Numbered from the stretch's first letter, positions 1 through 8,962 are shown. The stretch is DNA of 64,000 bases from Flavobacterium aquatile LMG 4008 = ATCC 11947 (GCF_000757385.1 NZ_JRHH01000001.1:372001-436000), one strand, 5' to 3'. Notes: a model not told the origin generated them from the letters alone. Program-made: numbers and translations.

Positions 1-931
1 TATGTTCGCCAAAAGTCGCGTCTGTAGTACCGTTTACGGCATTGGCACAATGTTCCAATAGGTTTTCGGTAAACTCCATCATCCAGTTGTAGTCTTTGTA
101 CGCTACATATATTTCCATTGCGGTAAATTCAGGATTATGCGTTCTGTCCATTCCTTCATTTCTAAAGTTTTTCGAGAATTCATAAACACCGTCAAATCCA
201 CCAACAATCAATCGTTTTAAGTACAATTCATTCGCAATTCTCAAATACAAAGGAATATCCAAAGCATTGTGGTGCGAAATAAATGGTCGTGCCGCAGCAC
301 CACCAGGAATGGCTTGCAAAATTGGAGTTTCAACCTCCATATATCCAGCGTCGTTAAAGAAATTTCGCATGGCAGAAAAAAGTTTGGTTCTTTTTACAAA
401 AACTTCTTTCACATTTGGGTTAACTACCAAATCCACATAACGCATTCTGTATCGCAATTCGGCGTCATTAAAAGCATCGTGTACTTTTCCTTCTTCATCT
501 ACTTTTGGTAGAGGCAAAGGTCGAAGTGTTTTACTTAGAAAAGTAAAATTTTTAACCATTACACATTGAGCACCCACTTTAGTAGTAAAAAGTTCGCCTT
601 CAACTCCAATAAAATCACCTAAATCAGTCAGTTTTTTAAAAACCTGATTGTAAAGCGTTTTATCTTCGCCCTCGCAAATTACATCTCGGTTAAAATACAA
701 CTGCATTCTGCCTTCACTGTCTTGCAACTCTGCAAAACATGCTTTTCCTTGGTCGCGAACACTCATCAATCTACCAGCAAGAACCACCTTTTTACCGTCT
801 TCAAAATTTTCCTTCACCTGTTTAGAAGTGTCCTTCACAGGATATAAATCTGCAGGATAAGGGTTAATTCCAAGTTCGCGTAAACCGTTAAGTTTTTCTC
901 GTCTAATGATTTCTTGTTCCGAAAGTTGCAT
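1..931 (-). CDS. lysS: Lysyl-tRNA synthetase, class II (partial, C-terminus outside window)
   Basis: Charges tRNA-Lys with lysine in the cytoplasm. Translating the minus strand from the ATG at 931 gives a protein starting MQLSEQEIIRREKLNEL, with the OB-fold anticodon-binding domain in roughly the first 150 residues and then the start of the class II catalytic core. The motif 2 region reads RIANELYLKRLIVGGFDGVYE in part, followed by FRNEGMDRTHNPEF, which is highly characteristic of LysS. About 310 codons are present; the rest of the catalytic domain lies beyond position 1. The reading frame is intact to the window edge. A -7 promoter element sits 23 bases upstream of the start. Identification is by direct motif recognition and is very secure. 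Confidence 0.95.
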   Translation of the reverse strand, partial: MQLSEQEIIRREKLNGLRELGINPYPADLYPVKDTSKQVKENFEDGKKVVLAGRLMSVRDQGKACFAELQDSEGRMQLYFNRDVICEGEDKTLYNQVFKKLTDLGDFIGVEGELFTTKVGAQCVMVKNFTFLSKTLRPLPLPKVDEEGKVHDAFNDAELRYRMRYVDLVVNPNVKEVFVKRTKLFSAMRNFFNDAGYMEVETPILQAIPGGAAARPFISHHNALDIPLYLRIANELYLKRLIVGGFDGVYEFSKNFRNEGMDRTHNPEFTAMEIYVAYKDYNWMMEFTENLLEHCANAVNGTTDATFGEH

Positions 932-953
932 AGTAGTTTTGTATTTAAGCGTG

Positions 954-961
954 CAAAGATA
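954..961 (-). promoter_or_regulatory. Probable -7 promoter element of lysS
   Basis: On the minus strand the sequence reads TATCTTTG followed by CA, matching the Bacteroidota -7 consensus TAnnTTTG. It lies 23 bases before the lysS ATG, a plausible leader length. No clear -33 TTG was found at the usual 17-23 base spacing. Confidence 0.55.
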
Positions 962-967
962 GGTATT

Positions 968-1004
968 AGTTTAAAAGTTTAAAAGTTTATAGTTTAAAAG
1001 TTTG
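968..1004. repeat. Short A/T-rich direct repeat (unit AAAAGTTT)
   Basis: Three copies of an AAAAGTTT unit within 37 bases (AGTTTAAAAGTTT twice overlapping, then TATAGTTTAAAAGTTTG). This is simple low-complexity repetition in the lysS/lipoprotein spacer, with no visible coding or structural role. Confidence 0.5.
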
Positions 1005-1062
1005 TTGGGTATCAGTCTAACTGCAAACTGCTACTGAATACTGAACACTTTTTTTATAAGGA

Positions 1063-1160
1063 GCGAATGGCTTGGGCGTTTTTGTAATCCGTTTTCCTGC
1101 TGTCCGTTCTATCTTTTTCTTTGAAAATAAAGAAAAAGGATGCCACTACCATCAGGGCTA
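1063..1160 (+). repeat. Dispersed intergenic element, copy A (possible structured RNA)
   Basis: Shares constant blocks with copies at 12091-12164 and 54880-54954: GCGAATGG at the 5' side, TTTTCCTGCT (1092-1101) and ATCAGGGCTA (1151-1160). Between the last two blocks lies a hairpin with about 10 paired bases (arms 1113-1122 and 1129-1138, loop GAAAAT) whose sequence is unrelated to the hairpins of the other copies. GAATGG (from 1066) can also pair with CCGTTC (1104-1109). This looks like a dispersed structured repeat. A comparison with the Rfam models known from Flavobacteria, such as Flavo-1, would tell whether it belongs to a described family. Confidence 0.6.
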
Positions 1161-1178
1161 AAAAGTAATTTATTTTTA

Positions 1179-1186
1179 TATATTTG
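1179..1186 (+). promoter_or_regulatory. Possible -7 promoter element of the downstream lipoprotein gene
   Basis: TATATTTG matches TAnnTTTG and lies 22 bases before the chosen start at 1209, just after dispersed element copy A. No TTG at proper -33 spacing was seen, so support is moderate. If correct, the upstream in-frame ATG at 1140 cannot be the start. Confidence 0.5.
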
Positions 1187-1208
1187 TAGACTAATCAACC
1201 ACCCAATT

Positions 1209-1946
1209 ATGAAATATAGTAACTATTTAGTAGTGCTTTTGTTTGCTATAACGTTAACAAGTTGCACCTTCACAGAAAACATTTATTTAAACGAAGACGG
1301 AACAGGGAAATTCTCCATCGACATGGACGGTTCGGGATTAATGGCTATGATTCCAGAAGACTCAATCAAAACTCAGAAAGCAGTCGATACTACTTTTTCT
1401 TTCAAAGATTTATTTGCTGGAAAAAGCGATAGTATTTCCAAACTTCCAAAAGCAGATCAAGACCGTTTAAAGAAACTAGAAAATTTTTCGGTTAGAACCA
1501 AAATGGATCCTACCGATAAACAGTTTATATTTAGCATGTTCACCGATTTTAAAAATGTTGGTGATTTACAAGACGCTTTGGCAACGATGAATCAAGCAAA
1601 AGGTTCTTCTAAAGATGCCGATAATCCACTTTTAGCTGCTGGCGGAATAGGAAGTAATAATTCTGATTTGAAATACACTTACGACGGTAAAAAATTCACA
1701 AGAAAAGCCACCGTATTAAAAAAGGAAATTCTCGAAGTAGAAAACGATTCGGCAGAAGCCTACAAAATGATATTTGAATCGTCGACTTATGTTATAAAAT
1801 ACCATTTCCCTAAAAGAGTAAAAAAGGTTTCCAATTCAACAGCACTTTTTAGTGAAGACAGAAAATCGGTTACCATTGAATATCCATTTAGTGAATACAT
1901 GGAAAATCCAGACAAATTAAATTTTGAAGTAGAATTCGAAAAATAA
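1209..1946 (+). CDS. Predicted lipoprotein of unknown function
   Basis: A 245-residue protein starting MKYSNYLVVLLFAITLTSC, a lipoprotein signal peptide with the lipobox cysteine at residue 19, so it is expected to be acylated and anchored in the envelope. An in-frame ATG at 1140 would add 23 residues, but these read through dispersed element copy A and lie before the candidate promoter; the later start gives a proper signal peptide. The mature part is hydrophilic, rich in Lys, Asp and Ser, with no motif I recognise. It is transcribed alone: a terminator follows at 1968. Function cannot be assigned from sequence or neighbours. Confidence 0.85.
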   Translation: MKYSNYLVVLLFAITLTSCTFTENIYLNEDGTGKFSIDMDGSGLMAMIPEDSIKTQKAVDTTFSFKDLFAGKSDSISKLPKADQDRLKKLENFSVRTKMDPTDKQFIFSMFTDFKNVGDLQDALATMNQAKGSSKDADNPLLAAGGIGSNNSDLKYTYDGKKFTRKATVLKKEILEVENDSAEAYKMIFESSTYVIKYHFPKRVKKVSNSTALFSEDRKSVTIEYPFSEYMENPDKLNFEVEFEK

Positions 1947-1967
1947 TTTACACCTATTAAATATACA

Positions 1968-2002
1968 GAGCAACATTTAGTAAAATAGATGTTGCTTTTT
2001 TT
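1968..2002 (+). terminator. Intrinsic terminator
   Basis: Arms AGCAACAT (1969-1976) and ATGTTGCT (1989-1996) are perfectly complementary and run into a T tract. It closes the lipoprotein gene just upstream of lipB. Confidence 0.8.
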
Positions 2003-2043
2003 ATTTGTAGAAATTCAAAATAGAACATCTGTAGAAAACTTTG

Positions 2044-2051
2044 TAACTTTG
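2044..2051 (+). promoter_or_regulatory. -7 promoter element at the lipB start codon
   Basis: TAACTTTG fits TAnnTTTG and ends only 4 bases before the lipB ATG at 2056. With the usual distance from this element to the transcription start, the mRNA would begin at or next to the A of the ATG. No obvious -33 TTG is present. Confidence 0.5.
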
Positions 2052-2055
2052 TGCC

Positions 2056-2751
2056 ATGAATAAGAAAATCAAACTTCAAGATTTAGGAAATAAAGATTAC
2101 AAAGATACTTGGGATTATCAGGAACAATTATTCAAGGAAATTGTAGAGGTGAAAATCCAAAATAGGAGAGAAGAGAAAAATGATGAAACTCCCAATTATT
2201 TTCTTTTTGTAGAACATCCGCATGTTTATACTTTGGGTAAAAGTGGTGATATTTCCAATTTGTTGTTATCTGAAAAACAATTAGAAGCAAAAGGAGCAAC
2301 TTTCTATAAAATAAATCGAGGCGGAGATATTACGTATCACGGACCAGGACAAATTGTAGGTTATCCAATTCTAGATTTAGAAAATTTCTTCACCGATATT
2401 CACAAGTATTTGCGATTTCTAGAAGAAGTCATCATTTTAACTTTAGCCGAATACAATATAATAGGTACAAGAAGCGAAGGCGAGACCGGTGTTTGGCTAG
2501 GAGTAGGAACGCCATTTGCCAGAAAAATTTGTGCTATGGGAGTTCGAGCAAGTCGTTGGGTTACCATGCACGGATTTGCACTAAACGTTAACGCCGACTT
2601 AGGTTATTTTGATAACATCATTCCTTGTGGTATTAAAGGTAAAGCAGTTACTTCACTTCACGCAGAATTAGGTAGAACAATTGATGAATATGAAATTAAA
2701 GAAAAAATCTTAAAACATTTTTCACAACAATTTGAAGCTTCATTTATTTAA
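2056..2751 (+). CDS. lipB: Octanoyltransferase LipB
   Basis: Transfers octanoyl from acyl carrier protein to the lipoyl domains of 2-oxoacid dehydrogenases and the glycine cleavage system, the first step of de novo lipoate attachment. The 231-residue protein has the family signatures: HPHVYTLGKSGD (54-65), RGGDITYHGPGQ (88-99), the catalytic lysine in ARKICAMG (Lys157), and the nucleophilic cysteine in PCGIKG (Cys191). Length is normal. The mRNA may be leaderless, since the -7 element almost touches the ATG. The gene converges with rnhB, leaving only 4 bases between the two stop codons and no room for a separate terminator. lipA is not in the window. Confidence 0.95.
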   Translation: MNKKIKLQDLGNKDYKDTWDYQEQLFKEIVEVKIQNRREEKNDETPNYFLFVEHPHVYTLGKSGDISNLLLSEKQLEAKGATFYKINRGGDITYHGPGQIVGYPILDLENFFTDIHKYLRFLEEVIILTLAEYNIIGTRSEGETGVWLGVGTPFARKICAMGVRASRWVTMHGFALNVNADLGYFDNIIPCGIKGKAVTSLHAELGRTIDEYEIKEKILKHFSQQFEASFI

Positions 2752-2755
2752 TTTA

Positions 2756-3358
2756 TTATTCTAAAGTTAGTTTTAACTGTTCTGGTAATAATCTAAAACT
2801 CATTCGGTGGTATTTGGTCGTGCCATATTTTCTTATTGCTTCGCGATGTTCTTTGGTTGGATAACCTTTATTCTGTTTCCAATTGTACATCGGGAATTCT
2901 TCATGAATTTTATTCATATATTCATCTCTATAAGTTTTAGCTAATACAGATGCTGCTGCAATACTCATGTATTTGGAGTCACCTTTAACAATTGTGCTAT
3001 AGGGAATATCTTCAACAGGCTTAAATCGATTTCCATCCACAATAATATATAATGGTTTAGGATTTAATTTAAGAATACTTTCCTGCATCGCTTTTATTGA
3101 TGCGTTTAAAATATTGATTTTATCAATAATTAGAGGTTCCAAATGCGTAACTGCAAAAGAAATTGATTTTTCTTCAATAATTGGTTTCAATTTTTCTCTA
3201 ACTTTTTCGGTCAATTGCTTCGAGTCATTGAGAAGATGTAATTCAAAATCATCAGGCAATATAATGGCTGCAGCTGTAACTGGTCCGGCCAAGCAACCGC
3301 GTCCAGCCTCGTCAGTACCACACTCAATAGTTTCGTTGGAAAACTTTAAATTTAACAT
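2756..3358 (-). CDS. rnhB: Ribonuclease HII
   Basis: Removes ribonucleotides misincorporated in DNA and degrades RNA in RNA/DNA hybrids. The 200-residue protein shows the type 2 RNase H signature [11 protein letters not shown] (Asp16, Glu17), then NDSKQLTEK (44-52), IIVDGN (Asp108) and [14 protein letters not shown] (Asp145), which supply the acidic metal-binding residues. An in-frame ATG at 3415 would add 19 residues of hydrophobic, AT-rich sequence; the ATG at 3358 ([14 protein letters not shown]) gives the usual short lead into the catalytic motif and is preferred. The gene is convergent with lipB and divergent from the SusC operon. Confidence 0.93.
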   Translation of the reverse strand: MLNLKFSNETIECGTDEAGRGCLAGPVTAAAIILPDDFELHLLNDSKQLTEKVREKLKPIIEEKSISFAVTHLEPLIIDKINILNASIKAMQESILKLNPKPLYIIVDGNRFKPVEDIPYSTIVKGDSKYMSIAAASVLAKTYRDEYMNKIHEEFPMYNWKQNKGYPTKEHREAIRKYGTTKYHRMSFRLLPEQLKLTLE

Positions 3359-3497
3359 AAAATTAATTTTGATAAAAATATAAAAATAAACGCAACCTAT
3401 TGCATAATTCTGCATCTAATGAGTGTATTGTAACCACATCGTTAGTATTACGTAAATAAAATTAACATAAATAAATAAAAATATTCCGAAGTATTAT

Positions 3498-3528
3498 TTG
3501 TTTATTTAAGAAATTATTAAGAAGTTTG
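3498..3528 (+). promoter_or_regulatory. Candidate promoter of the SusC/SusD operon (weak match)
   Basis: TTG (3498-3500), a 20-base spacer, then GAAGTTTG (3521-3528). The second box deviates from TAnnTTTG at its first position, so this is a guess based on spacing and on its place 29 bases before the receptor gene. Confidence 0.35.
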
Positions 3529-3556
3529 CGGAATAACTAACTCAAATAAATTTAAT

Positions 3557-6500
3557 ATGAGATCGAAGTTCAAATGGATTTTTACGCTATTAGTAGCGTT
3601 ATCAATGCAGTTTTCGTTTGCACAAGAGAAAACTGTATCAGGTGTGGTGTCAGACGCAAGTGGGACATTGCCAGGTGCTAACGTTGTTGTAAAAGGTACA
3701 ACAAATGGAGTATCAACAGATGTTGATGGTAAGTATTCTATCAAGACAAAAGTAGGAGAGACTTTAGTGTTCTCTTTCGTAGGATTGGCTGATAAGTCAG
3801 TTGTTGTTGGTGCTTCTAACACAATCAATGCAACATTAGCTCCTGATGCTAAATTGTTAGACGAGGTTGTGGTAACAAGTTTAGGTATTACTAAGAAGCC
3901 AGGAGCAATTACCTCTTCTAATCAGGTTGTTAAGGCTCAAGAGCTGACCCAAGCAGCTAACCCAAATGCGGTTCAGTCGTTGATTGGTAAAGTTTCTGGG
4001 TTGCAGATTAGCACAACTAATAGTGGTGTTAATCCAACTACAAGAATTGTAATTAGAAATAACAAATCTATTACTGGGACTAATACAGCTTTGATTGTTA
4101 TTGATGGTGTTATTTCTACTGCAACAGCTTTTTCAAGTTTAGATCCAGGAAGTATTGAAAGTGTTAACACTATGAAAGGTGCTCAAGGTTCGGCTCTTTA
4201 TGGTTCTGATGGTGCGAGTGGTGTTATCATTGTAACAACTAAAAGAGGTTCTGGTAATGAGAAAATGAAAGTATCTGTATCTTCATCAATAGATTTTGAA
4301 GATATTGCTTTCTTGCCAACTAGACAAACTAGATATGGTCAAGGTTGGAATGGTCAAAATGTTTCTTATGAAAATGGTGCTTGGGGTGCTGAATTTGATG
4401 GTACTATGGTTGCTGTTGGACTTCCTCAAGCTGACGGAAGTTACGTTATGGCTCCTTATTCATCTAGAGGAAGTGATAATATTAAAGACTTTTTCAAAAC
4501 TGGTGTGTTTTCTCAAAACAGAGTTTCTTTAAGTTCTGGTTCAAATGATGGATACATTTCTCTAACTGCTGAAAAACAAGCTAGAGATTTCGTTGTTGAT
4601 GGAGATACATATGATAAAAAAAGTTTCTTATTTAAAGCAGGTAAAAAAGTTGGTAAAATTTCATTTGATGGTAACGTAGGTTATACTAATATTGAAACTT
4701 CAGCTGCTGGTTCATTATTGTATGATGATTTATTACAAACTGCTACAAATATTCCTATTAAAGAATTTGCTAATTCAGGAAATGCAGGTCATTGGTCGGT
4801 ATATACTAACAATCCATACTGGGTTTTAGAAAATATTAGAGATGATAATACTACAGATATTTTCAATGGTATTGCTAGGCTTCAATATGACATTAACAAG
4901 AACATTAATGTGTCGTACAATGCAAACATTAATATTACCAATAGAAGTGGTCTGTCGTTTACAAATGCTTATAATAATGCTTACCCTGATACTGTTTTGT
5001 ATGATAACAGTGTTTCGTCTTCATTCTCTACATTTAATAACACTAGAAAAGCTTTGTATGCTGATTTACTTTTCAACTTTAATTATGATTTAACAGATAA
5101 TCTTAACTTGAAAGCTAACTTAGGTAATAACGTACAAGATGTTATTAATACTCAAGTTGGTGTTGGTGGTAATAATTTAGCTATTGATGGTTTGTATAAT
5201 ATTGGCTTTTTAACTGGTTTACCAACGTTTGGGGGTACTACTTTTAATTTTAATAATAGATTAAGAAAGTATTCTTATTTTGGTCAAGTAGATTTAGCTT
5301 ACAAAAACTTTTTGTTCTTAAACTTAACAGGAAGAAATGACTGGACTTCAAATTTAAATGAAAATAATAATAATTTCTTCTATCCAAGTGCTGGTTTGTC
5401 ATTTGTACCAACAGATGCATTTGAGGGTTTAAAAAGTGATACATTTTATTACGCTAAGGCTTATGTAAATTATACTAAAGTTGGTAGAACAAGTGATATT
5501 GCTCCATACGATATTAATTCGCTATATGCTTCAACGGCAGGTTATCCTTTTAATGGAGTTGGTTCTTATCTTCAAGTTCAAAGCAATACAGATCCAAATA
5601 TCAGGCCAGAGTTTTTTACAACTAGAGAAGCGGGTATTAATTTAGGTTTTTTTAAAAATAGATTAACTATAGATGCTGCTGCATATATCACAAGTAATAC
5701 AGATTTAATTACTAGGATTAGTACTTCTTCTGCTTCTGGAGTTTCGGGTTCTAGAATTAACGTTGGTGAATCTGAAACTAAAGGTTTTGAGATTGATTTA
5801 GGATTTACACCAATTGATTACAAAGGGTTTAAATGGACGAACAGATTAGGTTATTCTAGTAGTAAAATGATGGTTATCAAAGTTTCTGATCAAGCTTCTT
5901 CAGTTTCAATTGATAAAGGATTTGGAACTGCTGCCGCATATAATGTAGATATTTTTGCTGAAGAAGGCGAGCAATTTCCTTTAATTAAAGGTATCGCTTA
6001 CCAAAGAGATGATCAAGGTAGAGTTATTGTAGATGCTAGTTCAGGTTTACCATTACTTACAAATGACTTTGTAAAATTAGGGACTGCTAATCCTGATTAT
6101 GTTTTGAATTATAATACTTCGTTTGAGTACAAAGGAATTCGTTTAGCTGCTGTATTTGACTACAGAAAAGGTGGAGAATTTTATTCAGAAACGATGTACA
6201 GATTATCTACTTTTGGATATTTAGTTGAATCAGCTCAAGGAGGAAGAACAGGTTTTGTTTTCCCTAATTCTGCTATTGAAGATCCAGCTAATCCAGGTTC
6301 TTACATTGCTAATACCAGTGTTGTTACAGGTGGTACATCTTATTCAAGTTACTTAAATTATAATAATACCAACTTTACTGAAGCTGCAGAGAATTTCATT
6401 CTTGATGCGACTGCATTTAAAGTAAGAGAAATTGCTTTAAGCTATTCATTTTCTAAAGAATTGCTTGATAGTACAATGTTAGAATCATTAACCATTGGTG

Positions 6501-6658
6501 TTAATGCTAGAAATCCGTTCATGGTATTGCCAAAAGAAAATCGTGGTTATGCTGATCCAGAGGCTTCTGTAACATCAGGTAATGGTCAAGGCTTTCAATA
6601 CAGAGGGCAATACCCAAGTACAAGAAGTGTTGGATTTAGTCTTAATTTAACCTTTTAA
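3557..6658 (+). CDS. TonB-dependent outer membrane receptor, SusC/RagA family
   Basis: Outer-membrane transporter that, with a SusD-type lipoprotein lid, imports oligomeric nutrients using TonB energy. The 1033-residue protein has a signal peptide (cleavage near residue 22, SFAQ), a carboxypeptidase-D-regulatory-like domain (about 26-105, VSGVVSDASGTLPGANVVVKG), a plug domain (about 110-230) with the SusC signature MKGAQGSALYGSDGASG, and a long beta-barrel ending in a terminal aromatic strand (SVGFSLNLTF). It is the first gene of a four-gene operon (gaps of 11, 16 and 13 bases). Codons end in T very often, as in tuf and rpoBC, which suggests strong expression. No glycosidase, peptidase, sigma or anti-sigma gene is adjacent, so the substrate cannot be inferred. 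Confidence 0.95.
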   Translation: MRSKFKWIFTLLVALSMQFSFAQEKTVSGVVSDASGTLPGANVVVKGTTNGVSTDVDGKYSIKTKVGETLVFSFVGLADKSVVVGASNTINATLAPDAKLLDEVVVTSLGITKKPGAITSSNQVVKAQELTQAANPNAVQSLIGKVSGLQISTTNSGVNPTTRIVIRNNKSITGTNTALIVIDGVISTATAFSSLDPGSIESVNTMKGAQGSALYGSDGASGVIIVTTKRGSGNEKMKVSVSSSIDFEDIAFLPTRQTRYGQGWNGQNVSYENGAWGAEFDGTMVAVGLPQADGSYVMAPYSSRGSDNIKDFFKTGVFSQNRVSLSSGSNDGYISLTAEKQARDFVVDGDTYDKKSFLFKAGKKVGKISFDGNVGYTNIETSAAGSLLYDDLLQTATNIPIKEFANSGNAGHWSVYTNNPYWVLENIRDDNTTDIFNGIARLQYDINKNINVSYNANINITNRSGLSFTNAYNNAYPDTVLYDNSVSSSFSTFNNTRKALYADLLFNFNYDLTDNLNLKANLGNNVQDVINTQVGVGGNNLAIDGLYNIGFLTGLPTFGGTTFNFNNRLRKYSYFGQVDLAYKNFLFLNLTGRNDWTSNLNENNNNFFYPSAGLSFVPTDAFEGLKSDTFYYAKAYVNYTKVGRTSDIAPYDINSLYASTAGYPFNGVGSYLQVQSNTDPNIRPEFFTTREAGINLGFFKNRLTIDAAAYITSNTDLITRISTSSASGVSGSRINVGESETKGFEIDLGFTPIDYKGFKWTNRLGYSSSKMMVIKVSDQASSVSIDKGFGTAAAYNVDIFAEEGEQFPLIKGIAYQRDDQGRVIVDASSGLPLLTNDFVKLGTANPDYVLNYNTSFEYKGIRLAAVFDYRKGGEFYSETMYRLSTFGYLVESAQGGRTGFVFPNSAIEDPANPGSYIANTSVVTGGTSYSSYLNYNNTNFTEAAENFILDATAFKVREIALSYSFSKELLDSTMLESLTIGVNARNPFMVLPKENRGYADPEASVTSGNGQGFQYRGQYPSTRSVGFSLNLTF

Positions 6659-6669
6659 TAAAATATAAA

Positions 6670-8166
6670 ATGAAAAAAATAAAATACATACTTGTTGTTT
6701 TTTTAGCAACATTTTATTCATGTGACAATTATTTAGATATAAATGATAGTCCCAACAATCCTACTTCAAATCTTGTTAATCCAAAATTAGGTTTGTCTGC
6801 TGCTATTACTAGACCATATCGTACATTTACGTTAAATTCAAATCAATTAGGTAACATTTGGATGAACAATTGGACAGGTAATGTGAATCAAATTACAGGA
6901 GCTTATGCTACTGAATTTTCACTGCAAATTGGAAACAATTTTTACAACCCTATTTGGGATAACTACTTTTTGTTAACAGTTAACTTGCAAAACATAATTA
7001 ATTACGATTCTGCTGATTATGATAATCATAAAGCAATTGCGAAAATTATGAAGACCTTTTATTTTCAACATTTAGTTGATATTTATGGTGATATTCCTTA
7101 TTCTGAGGCTCACGTTAAAGGTATCTTAACTCCAGCTTATGATGATGATTTGTCTGTATACAGAAATTTATACACTCAATTAGATGAAGCTATTGCTTTA
7201 ATTGAAAACTCTTCTGCAAACGCTAACACTATAGCTGTTGGTGCTGAGGATCCAGTTTTTGCTGGTGATATGACAGGTTGGGTTAAATTTGCTAATACTA
7301 TTAAATTAAGATTATTAATCAGAGAATCTGGTTATGCAGCTACTAATGCTGAGTCTGCTACTTATTTAGCTTCTAAATATGCTGAGTTGGCTTCTGCTAC
7401 TTTTATTACAGAAGACGTAACGGTTAATCCTGGTTATAGTAATGCAAGTAATGACCAAATCAATCCATTTTATTTTACTTATGGTTTAGATGCTGCAGGT
7501 AATCCTGGTACTTCAGCTCAAGTTGTTGTAGCTACTAAGCATGCTATTGACTTTTTAAGTGGTAATTTGCCTAATACAATTCCTGATGTTAGAATTTCTA
7601 AAATTTATGCTCCAGTTTCAGGTAGTACTTATGTAGGTAACGTTCAGGGTGTTGAGGCGCCTATTGCTCCACCAGCAATATCTAGATTAGGTAATGGTTT
7701 ACTTGTTGGTCCAGATCAAGATGGTTATTTAATGACAGCTTCTGAAAGCTATTTCTTGCAGTCTGAGGCAGTTTGGAGAGGTTCTCTAGCTGGTGATGCT
7801 AAGGCTTTGTTTGAAAGCGGTATTCAAGCTTCATTTGATTTGTTAGGAGTTCCTGCTAGTGGAGCATCTTACATTGCTAATAGTAATTCTGTAAATGGAT
7901 TAGGTTGGGATGCAAGTACTAATAAATTACAGGCTATTATGACTCAAAAATGGGTTGCTTTAAATGGTATTAATGGTTTAGAGTCTTTTATTGAATTTAC
8001 TAGAACTGGTTTCCCAGCAACTGGAGTTTCAACTGTTGCAAATTTCCCAAGCTTACCTAAAAGATTATTATATCCTACATCTGAGTTAACTGGTAATACA
8101 GCTAATGTACCAAATGTAACATTAAGTCAAATATTCACTCAAGGTGCATTCTGGGATGTTCCTTAA
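6670..8166 (+). CDS. SusD/RagB-like outer membrane lipoprotein
   Basis: Surface substrate-binding partner of the receptor encoded 11 bases upstream. The 498-residue protein begins with a lipoprotein signal (MKKIKYILVVFLATFYSC, Cys18) followed by the typical SusD start DNYLDINDSPNNPT. The helical TPR-rich region, TMTGWVKFANTIKLRLL-type segment (around residues 200-215) and the late WVALNGINGLESFIEF motif match the SusD-like family common in Flavobacteria. Length is usual. The pair forms a nutrient uptake complex at the cell surface; the ligand is unknown. Confidence 0.92.
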   Translation: MKKIKYILVVFLATFYSCDNYLDINDSPNNPTSNLVNPKLGLSAAITRPYRTFTLNSNQLGNIWMNNWTGNVNQITGAYATEFSLQIGNNFYNPIWDNYFLLTVNLQNIINYDSADYDNHKAIAKIMKTFYFQHLVDIYGDIPYSEAHVKGILTPAYDDDLSVYRNLYTQLDEAIALIENSSANANTIAVGAEDPVFAGDMTGWVKFANTIKLRLLIRESGYAATNAESATYLASKYAELASATFITEDVTVNPGYSNASNDQINPFYFTYGLDAAGNPGTSAQVVVATKHAIDFLSGNLPNTIPDVRISKIYAPVSGSTYVGNVQGVEAPIAPPAISRLGNGLLVGPDQDGYLMTASESYFLQSEAVWRGSLAGDAKALFESGIQASFDLLGVPASGASYIANSNSVNGLGWDASTNKLQAIMTQKWVALNGINGLESFIEFTRTGFPATGVSTVANFPSLPKRLLYPTSELTGNTANVPNVTLSQIFTQGAFWDVP

Positions 8167-8182
8167 TTAAAAAAAAGAAATT

Positions 8183-8962
8183 ATGAAAAAATTATTTTTA
8201 TTATTTGTTTTATCGCTTTCTTTTGTCTCTTGTACTGATGACAATACAGAAAATGCTGGTAATTCAACTTATGTAGTTGGTTTTCCAAGAACTTCTCTTA
8301 ATCAGAGTTATGTAGCTACTGGTGATGTAGTGCCGTTGAATGTTCCAGTTATTTTTATTGGTGGTCAAGAAGGTGCGCCAATAGGTTCTGATGTTACAGT
8401 TTCTTATGAAATTGATCCTACATCAACTGCTGTTGCAGGCGATGAGTATGATTTAGTAAATACTACCAACAGTGTAGTTTTACCAAGCGGTATTACGTCT
8501 ACTTCTATTCCTTTTTTAATTAATACTGGAAATTTAGAAACTGGTGAGGCTAACTCTAAAACTATTGTTGTGAACATTACTACAATTGTTACTGAAGATG
8601 AAGTAGTAGTTGCTAGTAATTTCAAGAAAATGACTATTACTTTAACTGGTTTATGTTTCTCAAATTTAGCTGGTGAGTACACAATTACTTACTCTTCTGG
8701 TACTGTAGCTGTGTTTACAGTTGAAGAAACTACTTCAGGTAATTATCATTCTAACTCAACTCCTGGTTGGGGTACTGGTGTCTATTCGTTCGATTTTGTT
8801 GACGTTTGTGGTGCTTTAAGCCCAACTGGATGGGATTTCCAAGATTCAAACCCTATGAGCGGAACTGGTATTGTTCAACCAAATGGAAATTTAAGATTCG
8901 TTCTTACTATTGATGGTGTTGCAGGCTATACAAATAGAACTTGGACATTGATTAAACAATAA
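8183..8962 (+). CDS. Surface lipoprotein of the SusCD operon, unknown function
   Basis: A 259-residue predicted lipoprotein (MKKLFLLFVLSLSFVSC, Cys17, followed by TDDN, an acidic start often seen on surface-exposed Bacteroidota lipoproteins). The rest is rich in Thr, Val and Gly and looks like beta-sandwich material; I do not recognise a catalytic motif. It sits 16 bases after the SusD gene and 13 before the next lipoprotein, so it is very probably an accessory ligand-binding protein of the same uptake complex. This role is inferred only from context. Confidence 0.85.
   Translation: MKKLFLLFVLSLSFVSCTDDNTENAGNSTYVVGFPRTSLNQSYVATGDVVPLNVPVIFIGGQEGAPIGSDVTVSYEIDPTSTAVAGDEYDLVNTTNSVVLPSGITSTSIPFLINTGNLETGEANSKTIVVNITTIVTEDEVVVASNFKKMTITLTGLCFSNLAGEYTITYSSGTVAVFTVEETTSGNYHSNSTPGWGTGVYSFDFVDVCGALSPTGWDFQDSNPMSGTGIVQPNGNLRFVLTIDGVAGYTNRTWTLIKQ

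Noticed and set aside
269..511. 80-codon plus-strand ORF within lysS
   Set aside because: Antisense to the clear LysS reading frame.
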